DNA of 6,863 nt from Clostridia bacterium (GTDB lineage Bacteria; Bacillota; Clostridia; Christensenellales; UBA3700): positions 1 through 6,863 of the forward strand of contig CAAGRV010000043.1 of the NCBI GenBank assembly GCA_900772745.1. Reading direction: 5' to 3'. The notes beneath the pieces were generated by a model, which saw only the letters and a program-made list of their open reading frames with translations, was not told the DNA's origin and ran no database searches. Shown here piece by piece: positions 1-6,770 of this stretch. The position numbers and the translations under genes are program-made. Numbering within the stretch: the first letter of the stretch is position 1; every line of letters begins with the position of its first letter.

Positions 1-41
1 TAATTAAACTATATATAAAAATTATTAAAATCGGAGAGCAA

Positions 42-1010
42 ATGAAAAGAGCATATATTAAAGAAATAGCATATTATGTCCCTGAAAAAATTTTGGACAA
101 TAAATATTTTGAAAGCATTTTAGATACAAATAACGAATGGATAATAACTCGCACGGGAATAGAAACAAGAAGAATGGCAAGAGAAGACGAAACCATATTT
201 GAAATGGGAATAAATGCCGTTAATAATCTTCAAAATAAAGGAGTAGATTTAACCGTTGTCGATACAATAATAACGCCTACGGTTACTAAAGATTATATTT
301 TTCCTTCAATGGCAGGACAGATTCAAAAAACTTTAGGATTAAAAAATTGTTTTGCTTTCGATATGTCGGCGGCTTGTTCGGGTTATGTTTACGCTATGAA
401 TACGGCTACGGCTTTAATTGAAAGCGGACAATCGAAAAATATTTTAATCGTATGCAGTGAGAAATTAACTAAAGATATAAATTGGAAAGATAGAGGAACT
501 GCAATTTTATTTGGAGATGCATCCACAGCTTCTTTAATAACATCTCGAGAAGACGGAAAAGGAGTTTTGGCAATTGATATGCAAAGCGAACCCGATTTAA
601 CTATAATGTTAAACGGCGGAAGCGTATGTCCGATAAGAGCGGAAGATTTTGACGGAGCGGATTTTAAAATACACATGGAAGGCGGAGAAACTTTCAAAAG
701 AGCGGTTATAGAATTTTCAAATAGCATTGATAGAGTTTTAGAAAAAGCTAATAAAAAATTATCGGATGTTAATTTCTTTGTTCCGCATCAAGCTAATTTA
801 AGAATCATTCAAGCGGTTGCAAAAAGAATCGGGCTTCCTATTGAAAAAGTTAGCGTAACTTTAAATAAATTTGGAAATAGTTCTTCAACGAGTATCGGAC
901 TTGCTTTAACTGACGCTTTAGATAATAATAAAATTAAAGAAGGCGATTTAGTTTTATTTACGGCTTTTGGCGGCGGTTTTACTTGGGGTTCTACTTTAAT
1001 GATTTGGTAA
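42..1010 (+). CDS. fabH: Beta-ketoacyl-[ACP] synthase III (FabH)
   Basis: Cytosolic enzyme that starts type II fatty-acid synthesis by condensing acetyl-CoA (or another short acyl-CoA) with malonyl-ACP. The 322-residue protein has the usual family length. The catalytic triad is complete: Cys112 in DMSAACSG, His249 in VPHQAN and Asn279 in KFGNSSS, each at or within a few residues of its place in E. coli FabH. Trp33 and Arg37 in NEWIITRTGI match the CoA-pocket residues, and the C-terminus GGGFTWGSTLMIW is typical. The ATG is preceded by GGAGAG at 33-38, only 3 bases away, which is short but usable. The 41 upstream bases are almost pure A/T with a TATATA-like stretch at 11-17, too little to call a promoter. 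The gene is intact and ends before a terminator hairpin. Substrate preference (straight or branched chain) cannot be told. Low GC and TTA/AAA-rich codons match the EIIC gene and differ from everything after about 2255. Confidence 0.96.
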   Translation: MKRAYIKEIAYYVPEKILDNKYFESILDTNNEWIITRTGIETRRMAREDETIFEMGINAVNNLQNKGVDLTVVDTIITPTVTKDYIFPSMAGQIQKTLGLKNCFAFDMSAACSGYVYAMNTATALIESGQSKNILIVCSEKLTKDINWKDRGTAILFGDASTASLITSREDGKGVLAIDMQSEPDLTIMLNGGSVCPIRAEDFDGADFKIHMEGGETFKRAVIEFSNSIDRVLEKANKKLSDVNFFVPHQANLRIIQAVAKRIGLPIEKVSVTLNKFGNSSSTSIGLALTDALDNNKIKEGDLVLFTAFGGGFTWGSTLMIW

Positions 1011-1036
1011 AAATTAATTTTGTTTTATATAAAATA

Positions 1037-1076
1037 GCCGTCCGTTTAATTACGGGCGGCGCTTTATTATTCTTTT
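1037..1076. terminator. Rho-independent terminator, probably bidirectional
   Basis: A 9-bp stem (GCCGTCCGT pairing with ACGGGCGGC, one U-G wobble) closes a 6-base loop at 1046-1051. It is followed by a T-rich tract (GCTTTATTATTCTTTT). It lies 27 bases after the fabH stop. On the other strand the A-rich stretch at 1024-1036 gives a weaker U-rich tail, so it can also stop transcription of the convergent EIIC gene, whose stop lies at 1090. The stem is much more GC-rich than its surroundings, as expected for a real terminator. Confidence 0.85.
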
Positions 1077-1089
1077 AATAAAAATTATT

Positions 1090-2244
1090 TTAAGATTTTG
1101 TTTCTTCTTTTTCCAATTCTTTTATATACATATTTAAAAATGGTTTATAAATAATATAGTCTAAAATAATTAAACATATTACAAGAATTGGAGCTGCAAA
1201 ATTTAAATTTGAAGCCATAAATCCTCCCAAAGCTGGAGGCGTAGTCCAAGGAGTAAGCGCAACCACTTTACCCACTATATTTAGTTTCATGAAAGTATAA
1301 CTTATTATAGCGTTTATTATAGGAGTTAAAATAAAAGGTATCGCAAAAATCGGATTCATTACAATTGGAACTCCAAACATTATAGGTTCGTTAATATTGA
1401 AACATCCAGGTATTATTGCAAGTTTTCCTATAGATTTTAAATGAGCGTTTTTAACCATTAATAAAGCTATACAAAAACCTAAAGTAGAGCCAGAGCCTCC
1501 AAAATAAACAAAATTATTCATAAACTCTCCCGCAAGAATTTTAGGAATTGCTTCTCCATTTGCCAAAGCCTGCTGATTTATAGCCAAATTTGTCATTGAT
1601 ATAACCATTACTACTGGATTAATTATGTTCGCTCCGTGCAATCCGCAGAACCACAAAATATGAATTAAGAATAAAATTATAATTATAGAAACTAAACCGT
1701 CCGATAAATTAAGCAAAGGTTGGAAAATTACCATTATTAAATCTGGAAGCATAACCAACATATTTTTTTGTATAATAACATTTATAATTTGAAATACTAT
1801 TGAAATTACCGCTACGGGAATTAATATTTCAAAAGATTTAGATATTGCAGGAGGAACTGAATCGGGCAATTTTATTGTTAATTTTTTATTTACCAAGAAT
1901 CTTGATATTTCAACCGATAAAATTCCAACTATAATAGCGACAAATAAACCTTTTGCGTCCATATATCTTCCGTCTAAAATCGCTATGCTTGTCTCTTCTT
2001 CAACGAATAATAAATTTGAAGCCGCTCCAACGATAGTCGTAGCTAAAGATTTTGCCGACACTAAAAGAAAAGCGTATAAAGATAATAATCCGTTTGTAAC
2101 TTTATCGGAATTATAATATCCTGCTAACGAATAGCCTACTCCGAAAGCGACATATAAAGACATTAATCCCATGCTCACCGCATGAATTTGCAAATAATCG
2201 CTTGCAAATGCCTTTACAAAATTATCGTAAGGCTTAAAATATAA
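1090..2244 (-). CDS. PTS lactose/cellobiose-type permease, EIIC subunit, 5'-truncated
   Basis: Integral membrane permease of a phosphotransferase system, EIIC of the lactose/N,N'-diacetylchitobiose/cellobiose family (CelB/LacE-like). It imports a sugar while the sugar is phosphorylated by its EIIB partner. The sequence shows many hydrophobic segments and the family hallmark FNINEPIMFGVPIVMNP, whose Glu (codon at 1387-1389) lies in the substrate site. WFCGLHGANIINPVV is also family-like. The C-terminus KELEKEETKS is a short charged cytoplasmic tail. Family members have about 420-450 residues and here about 384 are present. No ATG or GTG exists in frame near the 5' end. The only candidate start is a TTG at 2191-2193 without a ribosome-binding site, and family-like coding (YDNFVKAFASDYLQIH) continues upstream of it to about 2240. 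The real start is therefore missing, and the gene is cut by the junction at about 2240-2262. No EIIA or EIIB gene is in the window. The exact sugar cannot be predicted. Confidence 0.88.
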   Translation of the reverse strand, partial: LYFKPYDNFVKAFASDYLQIHAVSMGLMSLYVAFGVGYSLAGYYNSDKVTNGLLSLYAFLLVSAKSLATTIVGAASNLLFVEEETSIAILDGRYMDAKGLFVAIIVGILSVEISRFLVNKKLTIKLPDSVPPAISKSFEILIPVAVISIVFQIINVIIQKNMLVMLPDLIMVIFQPLLNLSDGLVSIIIILFLIHILWFCGLHGANIINPVVMVISMTNLAINQQALANGEAIPKILAGEFMNNFVYFGGSGSTLGFCIALLMVKNAHLKSIGKLAIIPGCFNINEPIMFGVPIVMNPIFAIPFILTPIINAIISYTFMKLNIVGKVVALTPWTTPPALGGFMASNLNFAAPILVICLIILDYIIYKPFLNMYIKELEKEETKS

Positions 2245-2262
2245 AAAGTTGTTTGGGTCCTG
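2238..2262. other. Breakpoint joining two unrelated genomic segments
   Basis: Left of this point the minus strand encodes the PTS permease. Right of it the plus strand encodes NusA from residue VMEDPEKE onward. Both genes lack their N-terminal part, and their 5' ends point at each other with no room for starts or promoters. The NusA frame has a TAA at 2235-2237 just upstream, and recognisable NusA sequence begins at about 2262. Base composition and codon use change abruptly here. The exact base of the join cannot be fixed by eye. I infer a chimeric join rather than a natural arrangement. Confidence 0.8.
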
Positions 2263-3143
2263 TAATGGAAGATCCAGAAAAGGAGATTTCTCTCGAAGAC
2301 GCTGTTGCTATCAAGAGCACATACAAAGTTGGGGATATGATCAAAGAAGATATCACACCAAAGGATTTTAGCCGTATTGCTGCCCAAACTGCTAAGCAAG
2401 TTATTACCCAAAGATTGAATGACCACCACAAGAGTATGGTTATCGAAGAGATGAACGACAAAGAGGGCGAAATCCTCAACGCTATCGTAAGAAGAATCGA
2501 GAATGATACCGTTTATGTAGAAATGACAGGTTCTCAACTCGAAGGCGTGATGATGCCTGCTGACCAAATCAAAGGCGAAAAATATGCTATCGGCGACGTT
2601 ATCAAAGTTTACGTCAAGACAACTCGTACTTCTAGCCGTGGTTCTACACAAGTGCTCGTTTCTCGTGCAAACATTGGTTTTGTAAAGAGATTGTTCGAGA
2701 TGGAAGTACCAGAAATCAAAGCTGGTCTTGTATCAATCAAACACATTGTGAGAGAGGCTGGTTATCGTACAAAGATGGCTGTTTATGCCGAAGATAGTTC
2801 TATCGACGCAGTAGGTAGCTGTATTGGTAACAAAGGTATGCGTATCAATTCTATCGTTCAACAACTCAACGGCGAAAAGATTGACGTAATCGGTTGGTGC
2901 CAAGACGCTCCAGAATATATTTCTCGTGCGCTCAGCCCAGCAAGAGTTATGATGGTTCAAGTCAATGAAGAAGAAAAGACTGCAAGAGCTATCGTGCCTG
3001 ATGACAAACTTTCACTTGCAATCGGCAAGGCTGGTCAAAACGTTAGACTTGCTGCCAAGCTTACTGGTTGGAAAATCGACGTCAAACCATACAGCTCAGT
3101 GCAAGATTTAGTTGATGAGGCATTGCGTGAGGACGCAGAATAA
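2253..3143 (+). CDS. nusA: Transcription elongation/termination factor NusA, N-terminally truncated
   Basis: NusA binds RNA polymerase and nascent RNA and modulates pausing, termination and antitermination. The 296-codon reading frame (first possible start TTG at 2253-2255) holds the end of the N-terminal domain (DPEKEISLEDA, then TPKDFSRIAAQTAKQV at about 35-50). An S1 domain follows (about 68-137, GEILNAIVRR to QVLVSR). KH1 contains DAVGSCIGNKGMRIN (185-199) and KH2 contains LAIGKAGQNVRLAAKL (255-270). It ends soon after KH2, like the 371-residue B. subtilis protein, so the C-terminus is native. About 80 residues at the N-terminus, the main polymerase-binding part, are missing. An in-frame TAA at 2235-2237 rules out an upstream extension, and neither the TTG nor the ATG at 2265 has a convincing Shine-Dalgarno. 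I read it as a partial gene cut by the junction. It is followed after 1 base by ylxR. Confidence 0.93.
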   Translation: MGPVMEDPEKEISLEDAVAIKSTYKVGDMIKEDITPKDFSRIAAQTAKQVITQRLNDHHKSMVIEEMNDKEGEILNAIVRRIENDTVYVEMTGSQLEGVMMPADQIKGEKYAIGDVIKVYVKTTRTSSRGSTQVLVSRANIGFVKRLFEMEVPEIKAGLVSIKHIVREAGYRTKMAVYAEDSSIDAVGSCIGNKGMRINSIVQQLNGEKIDVIGWCQDAPEYISRALSPARVMMVQVNEEEKTARAIVPDDKLSLAIGKAGQNVRLAAKLTGWKIDVKPYSSVQDLVDEALREDAE

Positions 3144-3144
3144 T

Positions 3145-3414
3145 ATGAAAGCAATTCCCGAAAGAATGTGCATAGTTTGTAGGACTATGAAACCTAAAAA
3201 TTTGCTAGTGCGTGTGGTCAAAAGCAATGATGGAAAGATTTGCTTGGACTACACCGGCAAGATGGCAGGTAGGGGAGCTTATATATGCAATGACTTGGCA
3301 TGTTTGCAAAAATGTGCAAAAACCAAAGCATTGAACAGAGCATTCAAATGCGAAATTGAACAAGGAGTTTATGATGACCTTATCGAGCAATTCTCCAATC
3401 ATCAACAAGGTTGA
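3145..3414 (+). CDS. ylxR: YlxR/RnpM family RNA-binding protein (DUF448)
   Basis: Small 89-residue protein of the YlxR family, called RnpM in B. subtilis, where it has been reported to bind RNase P RNA and modulate RNase P. Family marks are PERMCIVCR at residues 5-13 (a Cys-x-x-Cys pair) and GRGAYIC at 42-48, with further cysteines at 53 and 57 and a basic C-terminal half. The ATG at 3145 lies 1 base after the nusA stop. GAGGA at 3129-3133, inside the last nusA codons, is its likely ribosome-binding site (11-base spacing). A longer frame from a TTG at 3112 exists, but the added residues run through nusA and are not family-like. Position between nusA and ylxQ is the standard Bacillota arrangement and supports the call. 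Confidence 0.92.
   Translation: MKAIPERMCIVCRTMKPKNLLVRVVKSNDGKICLDYTGKMAGRGAYICNDLACLQKCAKTKALNRAFKCEIEQGVYDDLIEQFSNHQQG
3362..3367 (+). promoter_or_regulatory. Ribosome-binding site setting the ylxQ start
   Basis: AAGGAG lies inside the end of ylxR, followed by two adjacent ATG codons at 3371 and 3374. Spacing is 3 bases to the first and 6 to the second, so the second is the better start. The frame is open further upstream to a TTG at 3356, but that would lie ahead of the Shine-Dalgarno. Confidence 0.65.
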
Positions 3415-3688
3415 CACCTATGTCGGCTTTGCAGTCAAAAGTGGCAGAGTGATATGGGGATTGGATATGCTGAAAAAGGCGAAAAAAGCACCATTCGTCA
3501 TTTTGATTGATGAACGAATTGGGCAAAATTCTCTCAAACAAGTAAATTTGTACGCCGAGAGAAACAGCGTGCCAATTGTGGTGATGCCAGCAGAACACTT
3601 GAACAATTCGCTTGCTCGCACAAATGTCAAGATTTTGTCCGTATGTGATGAAAATTTGGCAAAAGCAATTCTAAATACAATAAAATAA
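3374..3688 (+). CDS. ylxQ: YlxQ, L7Ae/L30e-family RNA-binding protein
   Basis: A 104-residue protein with the small alpha/beta pattern of the bacterial L7Ae/L30e/S12e/Gadd45 family, thought to bind structured RNA. The segment VGFAVKSGRVIWGLDMLKKA (residues 17-36) corresponds to the family's start, usually GLA(R/K)(R/K)AGK-(L/V)-x-x-G. FVILIDER at 41-48 and VPIVVM at 66-71 are the following beta strands. Identity is modest, so the name rests on fold pattern plus position between ylxR and infB. The chosen ATG overlaps the end of ylxR by 41 bases and has AAGGAG 6 bases before it. Translation is probably coupled to ylxR. Its cellular role is not settled in any species I know of. Confidence 0.85.
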   Translation: MTLSSNSPIINKVDTYVGFAVKSGRVIWGLDMLKKAKKAPFVILIDERIGQNSLKQVNLYAERNSVPIVVMPAEHLNNSLARTNVKILSVCDENLAKAILNTIK

Positions 3689-3695
3689 GATACTT

Positions 3696-3700
3696 GGAGG
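3696..3700 (+). promoter_or_regulatory. Ribosome-binding site setting the infB GTG start
   Basis: GGAGG is followed after 7 bases by GTG at 3708 and after 4 bases by TTG at 3705. Spacing favours the GTG. It lies in the 19-base gap after ylxQ, the only non-overlapping gap of more than 1 base in this operon. Confidence 0.7.
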
Positions 3701-3707
3701 TATTTTG

Positions 3708-6236
3708 GTGAGTAATACTGAAAACAAAAACGAACAAATTAAAAGTGTTAAGGAGATAGGTAAGTTTATTTCGACCAATGTCAAGCCACTTGTGGTGGAG
3801 ATTGCTGACATTAAGAAACGAGTTTCTGATATGCGTGCCGAGATTAACAATATCAAACTATCTAGAGAAGGCTCTAAGGTAGCCACGGTTGCGCAACCAG
3901 AAGTTGTCGAAAGCCAACCTGTTCAAGTTGAGAAAGTGGTGGAAGAAGTAGCTCCTACCGCTGCACCTGTGGTAGAAGAAACTCCTAAGACTGAAGAAAA
4001 ACCAGTCGAGCCTGCCCAAACTCAACCTGCTCCAGTAAAGAAAACTGAAAAAGCTCCAAGAACTTATGTCAACCCTGATATCAAGCCTGATTATCGCAAC
4101 AACAAGCCTAATCAAGGCAAGTTTGACCTATCTCAACTAGAGAGAAAACCTCGACCAAACAAGAACAACAACCAAAGCCAAACTCCTAGAAACAATCAAA
4201 ACAACAAACCAGGCTTTGGAAATTTCCAAAGAGTCGAGCCAGTTGAGTTGCCTACACAAAACAACAATCGTGGTGACAAAAAGAAGAAAAACAATGCACA
4301 ATTTGGGCATGAAGAATCTCACAAGGGCAATATGTCCAAGAGAGATTTGCTCAAAAAAGGCTATACAACCGATGACAGAGTTATGGACGACGGCGAAACA
4401 GCAAGATATGTAAAAGTAAAGAAAGCTAAGAAAAATGCTGGCGCAAATCCACAATTTATCAAGATTGAGCATGCTGTACTCAACTCTGAAATCGTGCCAA
4501 TCAAAGTATTCAGTGAAAAAATTGGTAAATCAGCAACAGAAATTGTCAAGAAATTGTTCGACCTTGGCAAGGTTGCTACCATCAATGGCTCACTCACTTT
4601 CGATGAGGCAGAAATGATTGCTATTGATTATGGCATTACGCTTGAACTCAAAGTTGATGCAACCGCAGAAGACAAGCTCAAAGAGGCGATCGTAGAACAA
4701 AACAAAGACGAAAAACTTGTAAAACGTCCACCAATCGTTACCATTATGGGTCACGTTGACCACGGTAAAACTTCGCTTTTGGACTATATCCGTAAGACCA
4801 ACGTTGTAGCAAAAGAGGCTGGCGGAATTACTCAACATATCGGCGCTTATACCATTGATTTGAACGGTGGAAAGATTACTTTCCTTGATACCCCTGGACA
4901 CGAGGCGTTTACCGCAATGCGTATGCGTGGTGCAAAGGTGACAGATATTGCTATCATTGTTGTAGCGGCAGATGACGGCATTATGCCACAGACTGTCGAG
5001 GCTATCAACCACGCCAAGAGCGCAGGCGTTTCTATCATCGTGGCTGTCAACAAAATTGATAAAACTGACGGCAAGTATGACAAGATTTTGCAACAACTTA
5101 CCCAATATGACCTTGTTCCAGAAGAATGGGGCGGTGATATTATCGTTTGCCCAATCAGTGCCAAGTTCGGTCAAGGTGTACAAGAATTGCTCGAAAACGT
5201 TTTGCTCGTAGCCGAAGTACTCGAACTCAAAGCCAACAAAAAATGCAAGGCAAGCGGTTCTATCATCGAGGCAAAACTCGACAAGGGTATTGGTCCTGTG
5301 GCTACCGTTCTTGTTCAAAATGGTACACTCAAAGTCAAAGATTATGTCGTTGCCGGCACAACAATCGGTAAGATTAGGGCTATGACTGACTATACTGGCA
5401 AACAAGTTAAAGAGGCTGGACCATCATTTGCAGTGCAAGTGCAAGGCTTTTCAGAAGTGCCAAATGCCGGTGCATCAATCGTTGCCGTGGCTGATGAAAA
5501 ACTCGCAAAACAAGTTGTACAAGAGCGTCTTGATAAAGAAAGAAACGAAATGCAAATGGCTAGCAATGCTCGTACACTTGACGATATGTTCAAGAATGTT
5601 ACTAGCGACGAAATCAAGTCTTTGGCTATGATTATCAAAGCCGACGTGCAAGGATCTGCCGAGGCTATCAAACAATCTATGCTCAAACTTAGCGATGAAA
5701 TGGCAGGTGAAAATGTCAAAATTCACGTTGTGCATAGTGGTGTTGGTGCTGTCAATGAGTCCGACGTTATGCTCGCAGGCACAACTGGTGCAATCATCAT
5801 TGGATTCAACGTTCGACCTGACAGCAAAGCAAAGGCACTCGCAGAAAGAAGTGGTGTTGATATTCGCAATTATAGCATTATCTATGATGCAATCGACGAC
5901 GTAACCAAAGCGCTCAAAGGAATGCTTACACCAAAATATAAAGAGACTCTCATCGGTCATGCCGAAGTGCGTGCAGTATTCAAAATCAGTAGCTATGGTA
6001 CTGTTGCAGGTAGCTATATCCTTGATGGTAAGGTTAGCCGTAACTGTGGCGCAAGACTTCTCAGAGATAACGTTGTGGTATTCGAGGGCACTTTGTCTTC
6101 ACTTAAACGTGAAAAAGACGACGTCAAAGAAGTCAATGCTGGTTTTGAGTGTGGTATCGGTCTAGAAAAATTCAACGATATCAAAGTAGGCGATATCATT
6201 GAGAGCTACATTATGGAAAGGATAGAAAATGAATAG
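3708..6236 (+). CDS. infB: Translation initiation factor IF-2
   Basis: GTPase that places fMet-tRNA on the 30S subunit and promotes 50S joining. The protein has 842 residues from the GTG start, normal for a Bacillota IF-2. From the N-terminus: a charged, probably helical or coiled stretch (about 15-55), a low-complexity linker rich in Pro/Glu/Val and then in Asn/Gln/Lys (about 60-210), and an IF2_N-like module (VPIKVFSEKIGKSATEIVKK, starting near 262). The G domain has all five motifs: GHVDHGKT 348-355, the switch I segment AGGITQHIGAY, DTPGH 394-398, NKID 448-451 and SAK 484-486. The tRNA-binding C-terminal domains end in IKVGDIIESYIMERIENE. The very N-terminus lacks the usual opening IF2_N helix bundle. 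The gene is intact, and its stop overlaps the rbfA start by 8 bases. Confidence 0.98.
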   Translation: MSNTENKNEQIKSVKEIGKFISTNVKPLVVEIADIKKRVSDMRAEINNIKLSREGSKVATVAQPEVVESQPVQVEKVVEEVAPTAAPVVEETPKTEEKPVEPAQTQPAPVKKTEKAPRTYVNPDIKPDYRNNKPNQGKFDLSQLERKPRPNKNNNQSQTPRNNQNNKPGFGNFQRVEPVELPTQNNNRGDKKKKNNAQFGHEESHKGNMSKRDLLKKGYTTDDRVMDDGETARYVKVKKAKKNAGANPQFIKIEHAVLNSEIVPIKVFSEKIGKSATEIVKKLFDLGKVATINGSLTFDEAEMIAIDYGITLELKVDATAEDKLKEAIVEQNKDEKLVKRPPIVTIMGHVDHGKTSLLDYIRKTNVVAKEAGGITQHIGAYTIDLNGGKITFLDTPGHEAFTAMRMRGAKVTDIAIIVVAADDGIMPQTVEAINHAKSAGVSIIVAVNKIDKTDGKYDKILQQLTQYDLVPEEWGGDIIVCPISAKFGQGVQELLENVLLVAEVLELKANKKCKASGSIIEAKLDKGIGPVATVLVQNGTLKVKDYVVAGTTIGKIRAMTDYTGKQVKEAGPSFAVQVQGFSEVPNAGASIVAVADEKLAKQVVQERLDKERNEMQMASNARTLDDMFKNVTSDEIKSLAMIIKADVQGSAEAIKQSMLKLSDEMAGENVKIHVVHSGVGAVNESDVMLAGTTGAIIIGFNVRPDSKAKALAERSGVDIRNYSIIYDAIDDVTKALKGMLTPKYKETLIGHAEVRAVFKISSYGTVAGSYILDGKVSRNCGARLLRDNVVVFEGTLSSLKREKDDVKEVNAGFECGIGLEKFNDIKVGDIIESYIMERIENE

Positions 6237-6585
6237 AATAGAGAGAACAAATTCGGAACTCAAAAAACAACTTTCGATTGTTATGTCCAATGGGATAAGA
6301 GATCCACGTGTGGTGGGACTTATCACCGTTTTGAAAGTTGATTGTGACCCTGATCTTACACTTGCAAAAGTTTATGTAAGTGTGATGGGGGCAGATGGCA
6401 AAGAAAAAGAAGTCATCGAAGGCTTGAAAAGTGCTGAGGGATATATCAAATCTTGCTTGAAAACCAAAATTAAGCTTAGAGCTATGCCAGAACTTCGTTT
6501 TATCCTTGATGACAGCATCAATTATGGTATGAAAATTGCCAAAATCATCGAAGAAATCAAACAAGGTGAAGTAAAAAATGATTGA
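6229..6585 (+). CDS. rbfA: 30S ribosome-binding factor RbfA
   Basis: Binds the 30S subunit late in assembly, helps 16S rRNA 5'-end processing and is needed for cold adaptation in studied bacteria. It has 118 residues, the usual length, with the RbfA KH-like fold: basic N-terminal helix (RIERTNSELKKQLS), IRDPRV at 23-28, strand TLAKVYVSVMG at 44-54, the interrupted-KH SAEGYIK at 68-74, and RAMPELRFILDDSINYGMKI at 84-103, the clearest family signature. The ATG lies within the end of infB (8-base overlap, ATGAATAG), with AAAGGA at 6217-6222 at 6-base spacing. Its own stop overlaps nrnA by 8 bases. Direct infB-rbfA contact without ylxP is the Clostridia-type order. Confidence 0.96.
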   Translation: MNRIERTNSELKKQLSIVMSNGIRDPRVVGLITVLKVDCDPDLTLAKVYVSVMGADGKEKEVIEGLKSAEGYIKSCLKTKIKLRAMPELRFILDDSINYGMKIAKIIEEIKQGEVKND

Positions 6586-6766
6586 AAAACTCGTAAAATC
6601 AATGCTAAACGCATCTTCACTAGCAATAATAAGCCATATCAATCCAGACGGCGATACGTTGGGTAGTAGCTTGGCTTTGTACAACGCTCTCAAAAACTTG
6701 AACAAAAATGTTCAAGTTTTTTGTGACTCTAACATAAAAAATGACTTTGCCGATATGGCGGGGGGC
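6578..6766 (+). CDS. nrnA: DHH-family nanoRNase / pAp phosphatase NrnA, 5' part only
   Basis: NrnA-type DHH/DHHA1 phosphoesterases degrade 2-5-mer RNAs and 3',5'-pAp with bound Mn. The start is clear: ATG overlapping the rbfA stop by 8 bases (ATGATTGA), with AAGGTG at 6563-6568 upstream. The first metal motif SHINPDGDTLGSSLAL (residues 19-34) carries His20, Asp24 and Asp26, and NVQVFCDSN (44-52) continues as expected. Family-like sequence stops near residue 61-63 (DFADMAG). The frame then reads about 14 unrelated residues (LAIVSSKHFCWASS) to a TGA at 6809-6811. Those residues are the antisense of another nrnA segment (see the next CDS). Family proteins have about 310-330 residues. The rest of this gene, including the DHH motif and DHHA1 domain, is not present in order. 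Confidence 0.9.
6692..6721 (+). repeat. 12-bp perfect inverted repeat inside nrnA
   Basis: AAAAACTTGAAC at 6692-6703 and GTTCAAGTTTTT at 6710-6721 are exact reverse complements around the 6-base spacer AAAAAT. The right arm runs into another T, so the RNA form resembles an AT-rich intrinsic terminator. It encodes family-typical residues (LKNLNKNVQVF), so it may be chance. It lies about 40 bases before the fold-back breakpoint. Confidence 0.75.
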
Positions 6767-6770
6767 TTGG
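6757..6770. other. Fold-back (inversion) breakpoint within nrnA
   Basis: Before this point the plus strand encodes NrnA to about residue 62. After it, the minus strand encodes a later part of an NrnA protein. The G-rich run GGCGGGGGGCTTGGC spans the change, and the exact base cannot be fixed. The roughly 90 codons that should lie between the two parts are absent. Confidence 0.75.

Noticed and set aside
1..2240. Horizontal transfer of a fabH-PTS island next to the nusA operon
   Set aside because: No integrase, transposase, tRNA, direct repeat or inverted terminal repeat is seen at the border, and the border cuts both genes. Transfer would not remove both 5' ends in this way without a second nusA.
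2253..3143. A natural NusA variant without its N-terminal domain
   Set aside because: There is no plausible start or ribosome-binding site, and the truncation coincides exactly with a compositional break and a second truncated gene. A cut gene is simpler.
4590..5405. A 271-codon open frame on the minus strand opposite infB
   Set aside because: It lies entirely within the strongly conserved IF-2 G-domain region, has no ribosome-binding site or family-like motif, and is Cys/His/Asn-rich as expected of antisense of a codon-biased gene. The same holds for the minus-strand frames at 5475-5960, 2214-2651 and 389-727.
6211..6705. A 164-codon minus-strand open frame across rbfA and nrnA
   Set aside because: It spans two well-supported overlapping plus-strand genes and their junction, and shows no recognisable domain. 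It is an antisense shadow.
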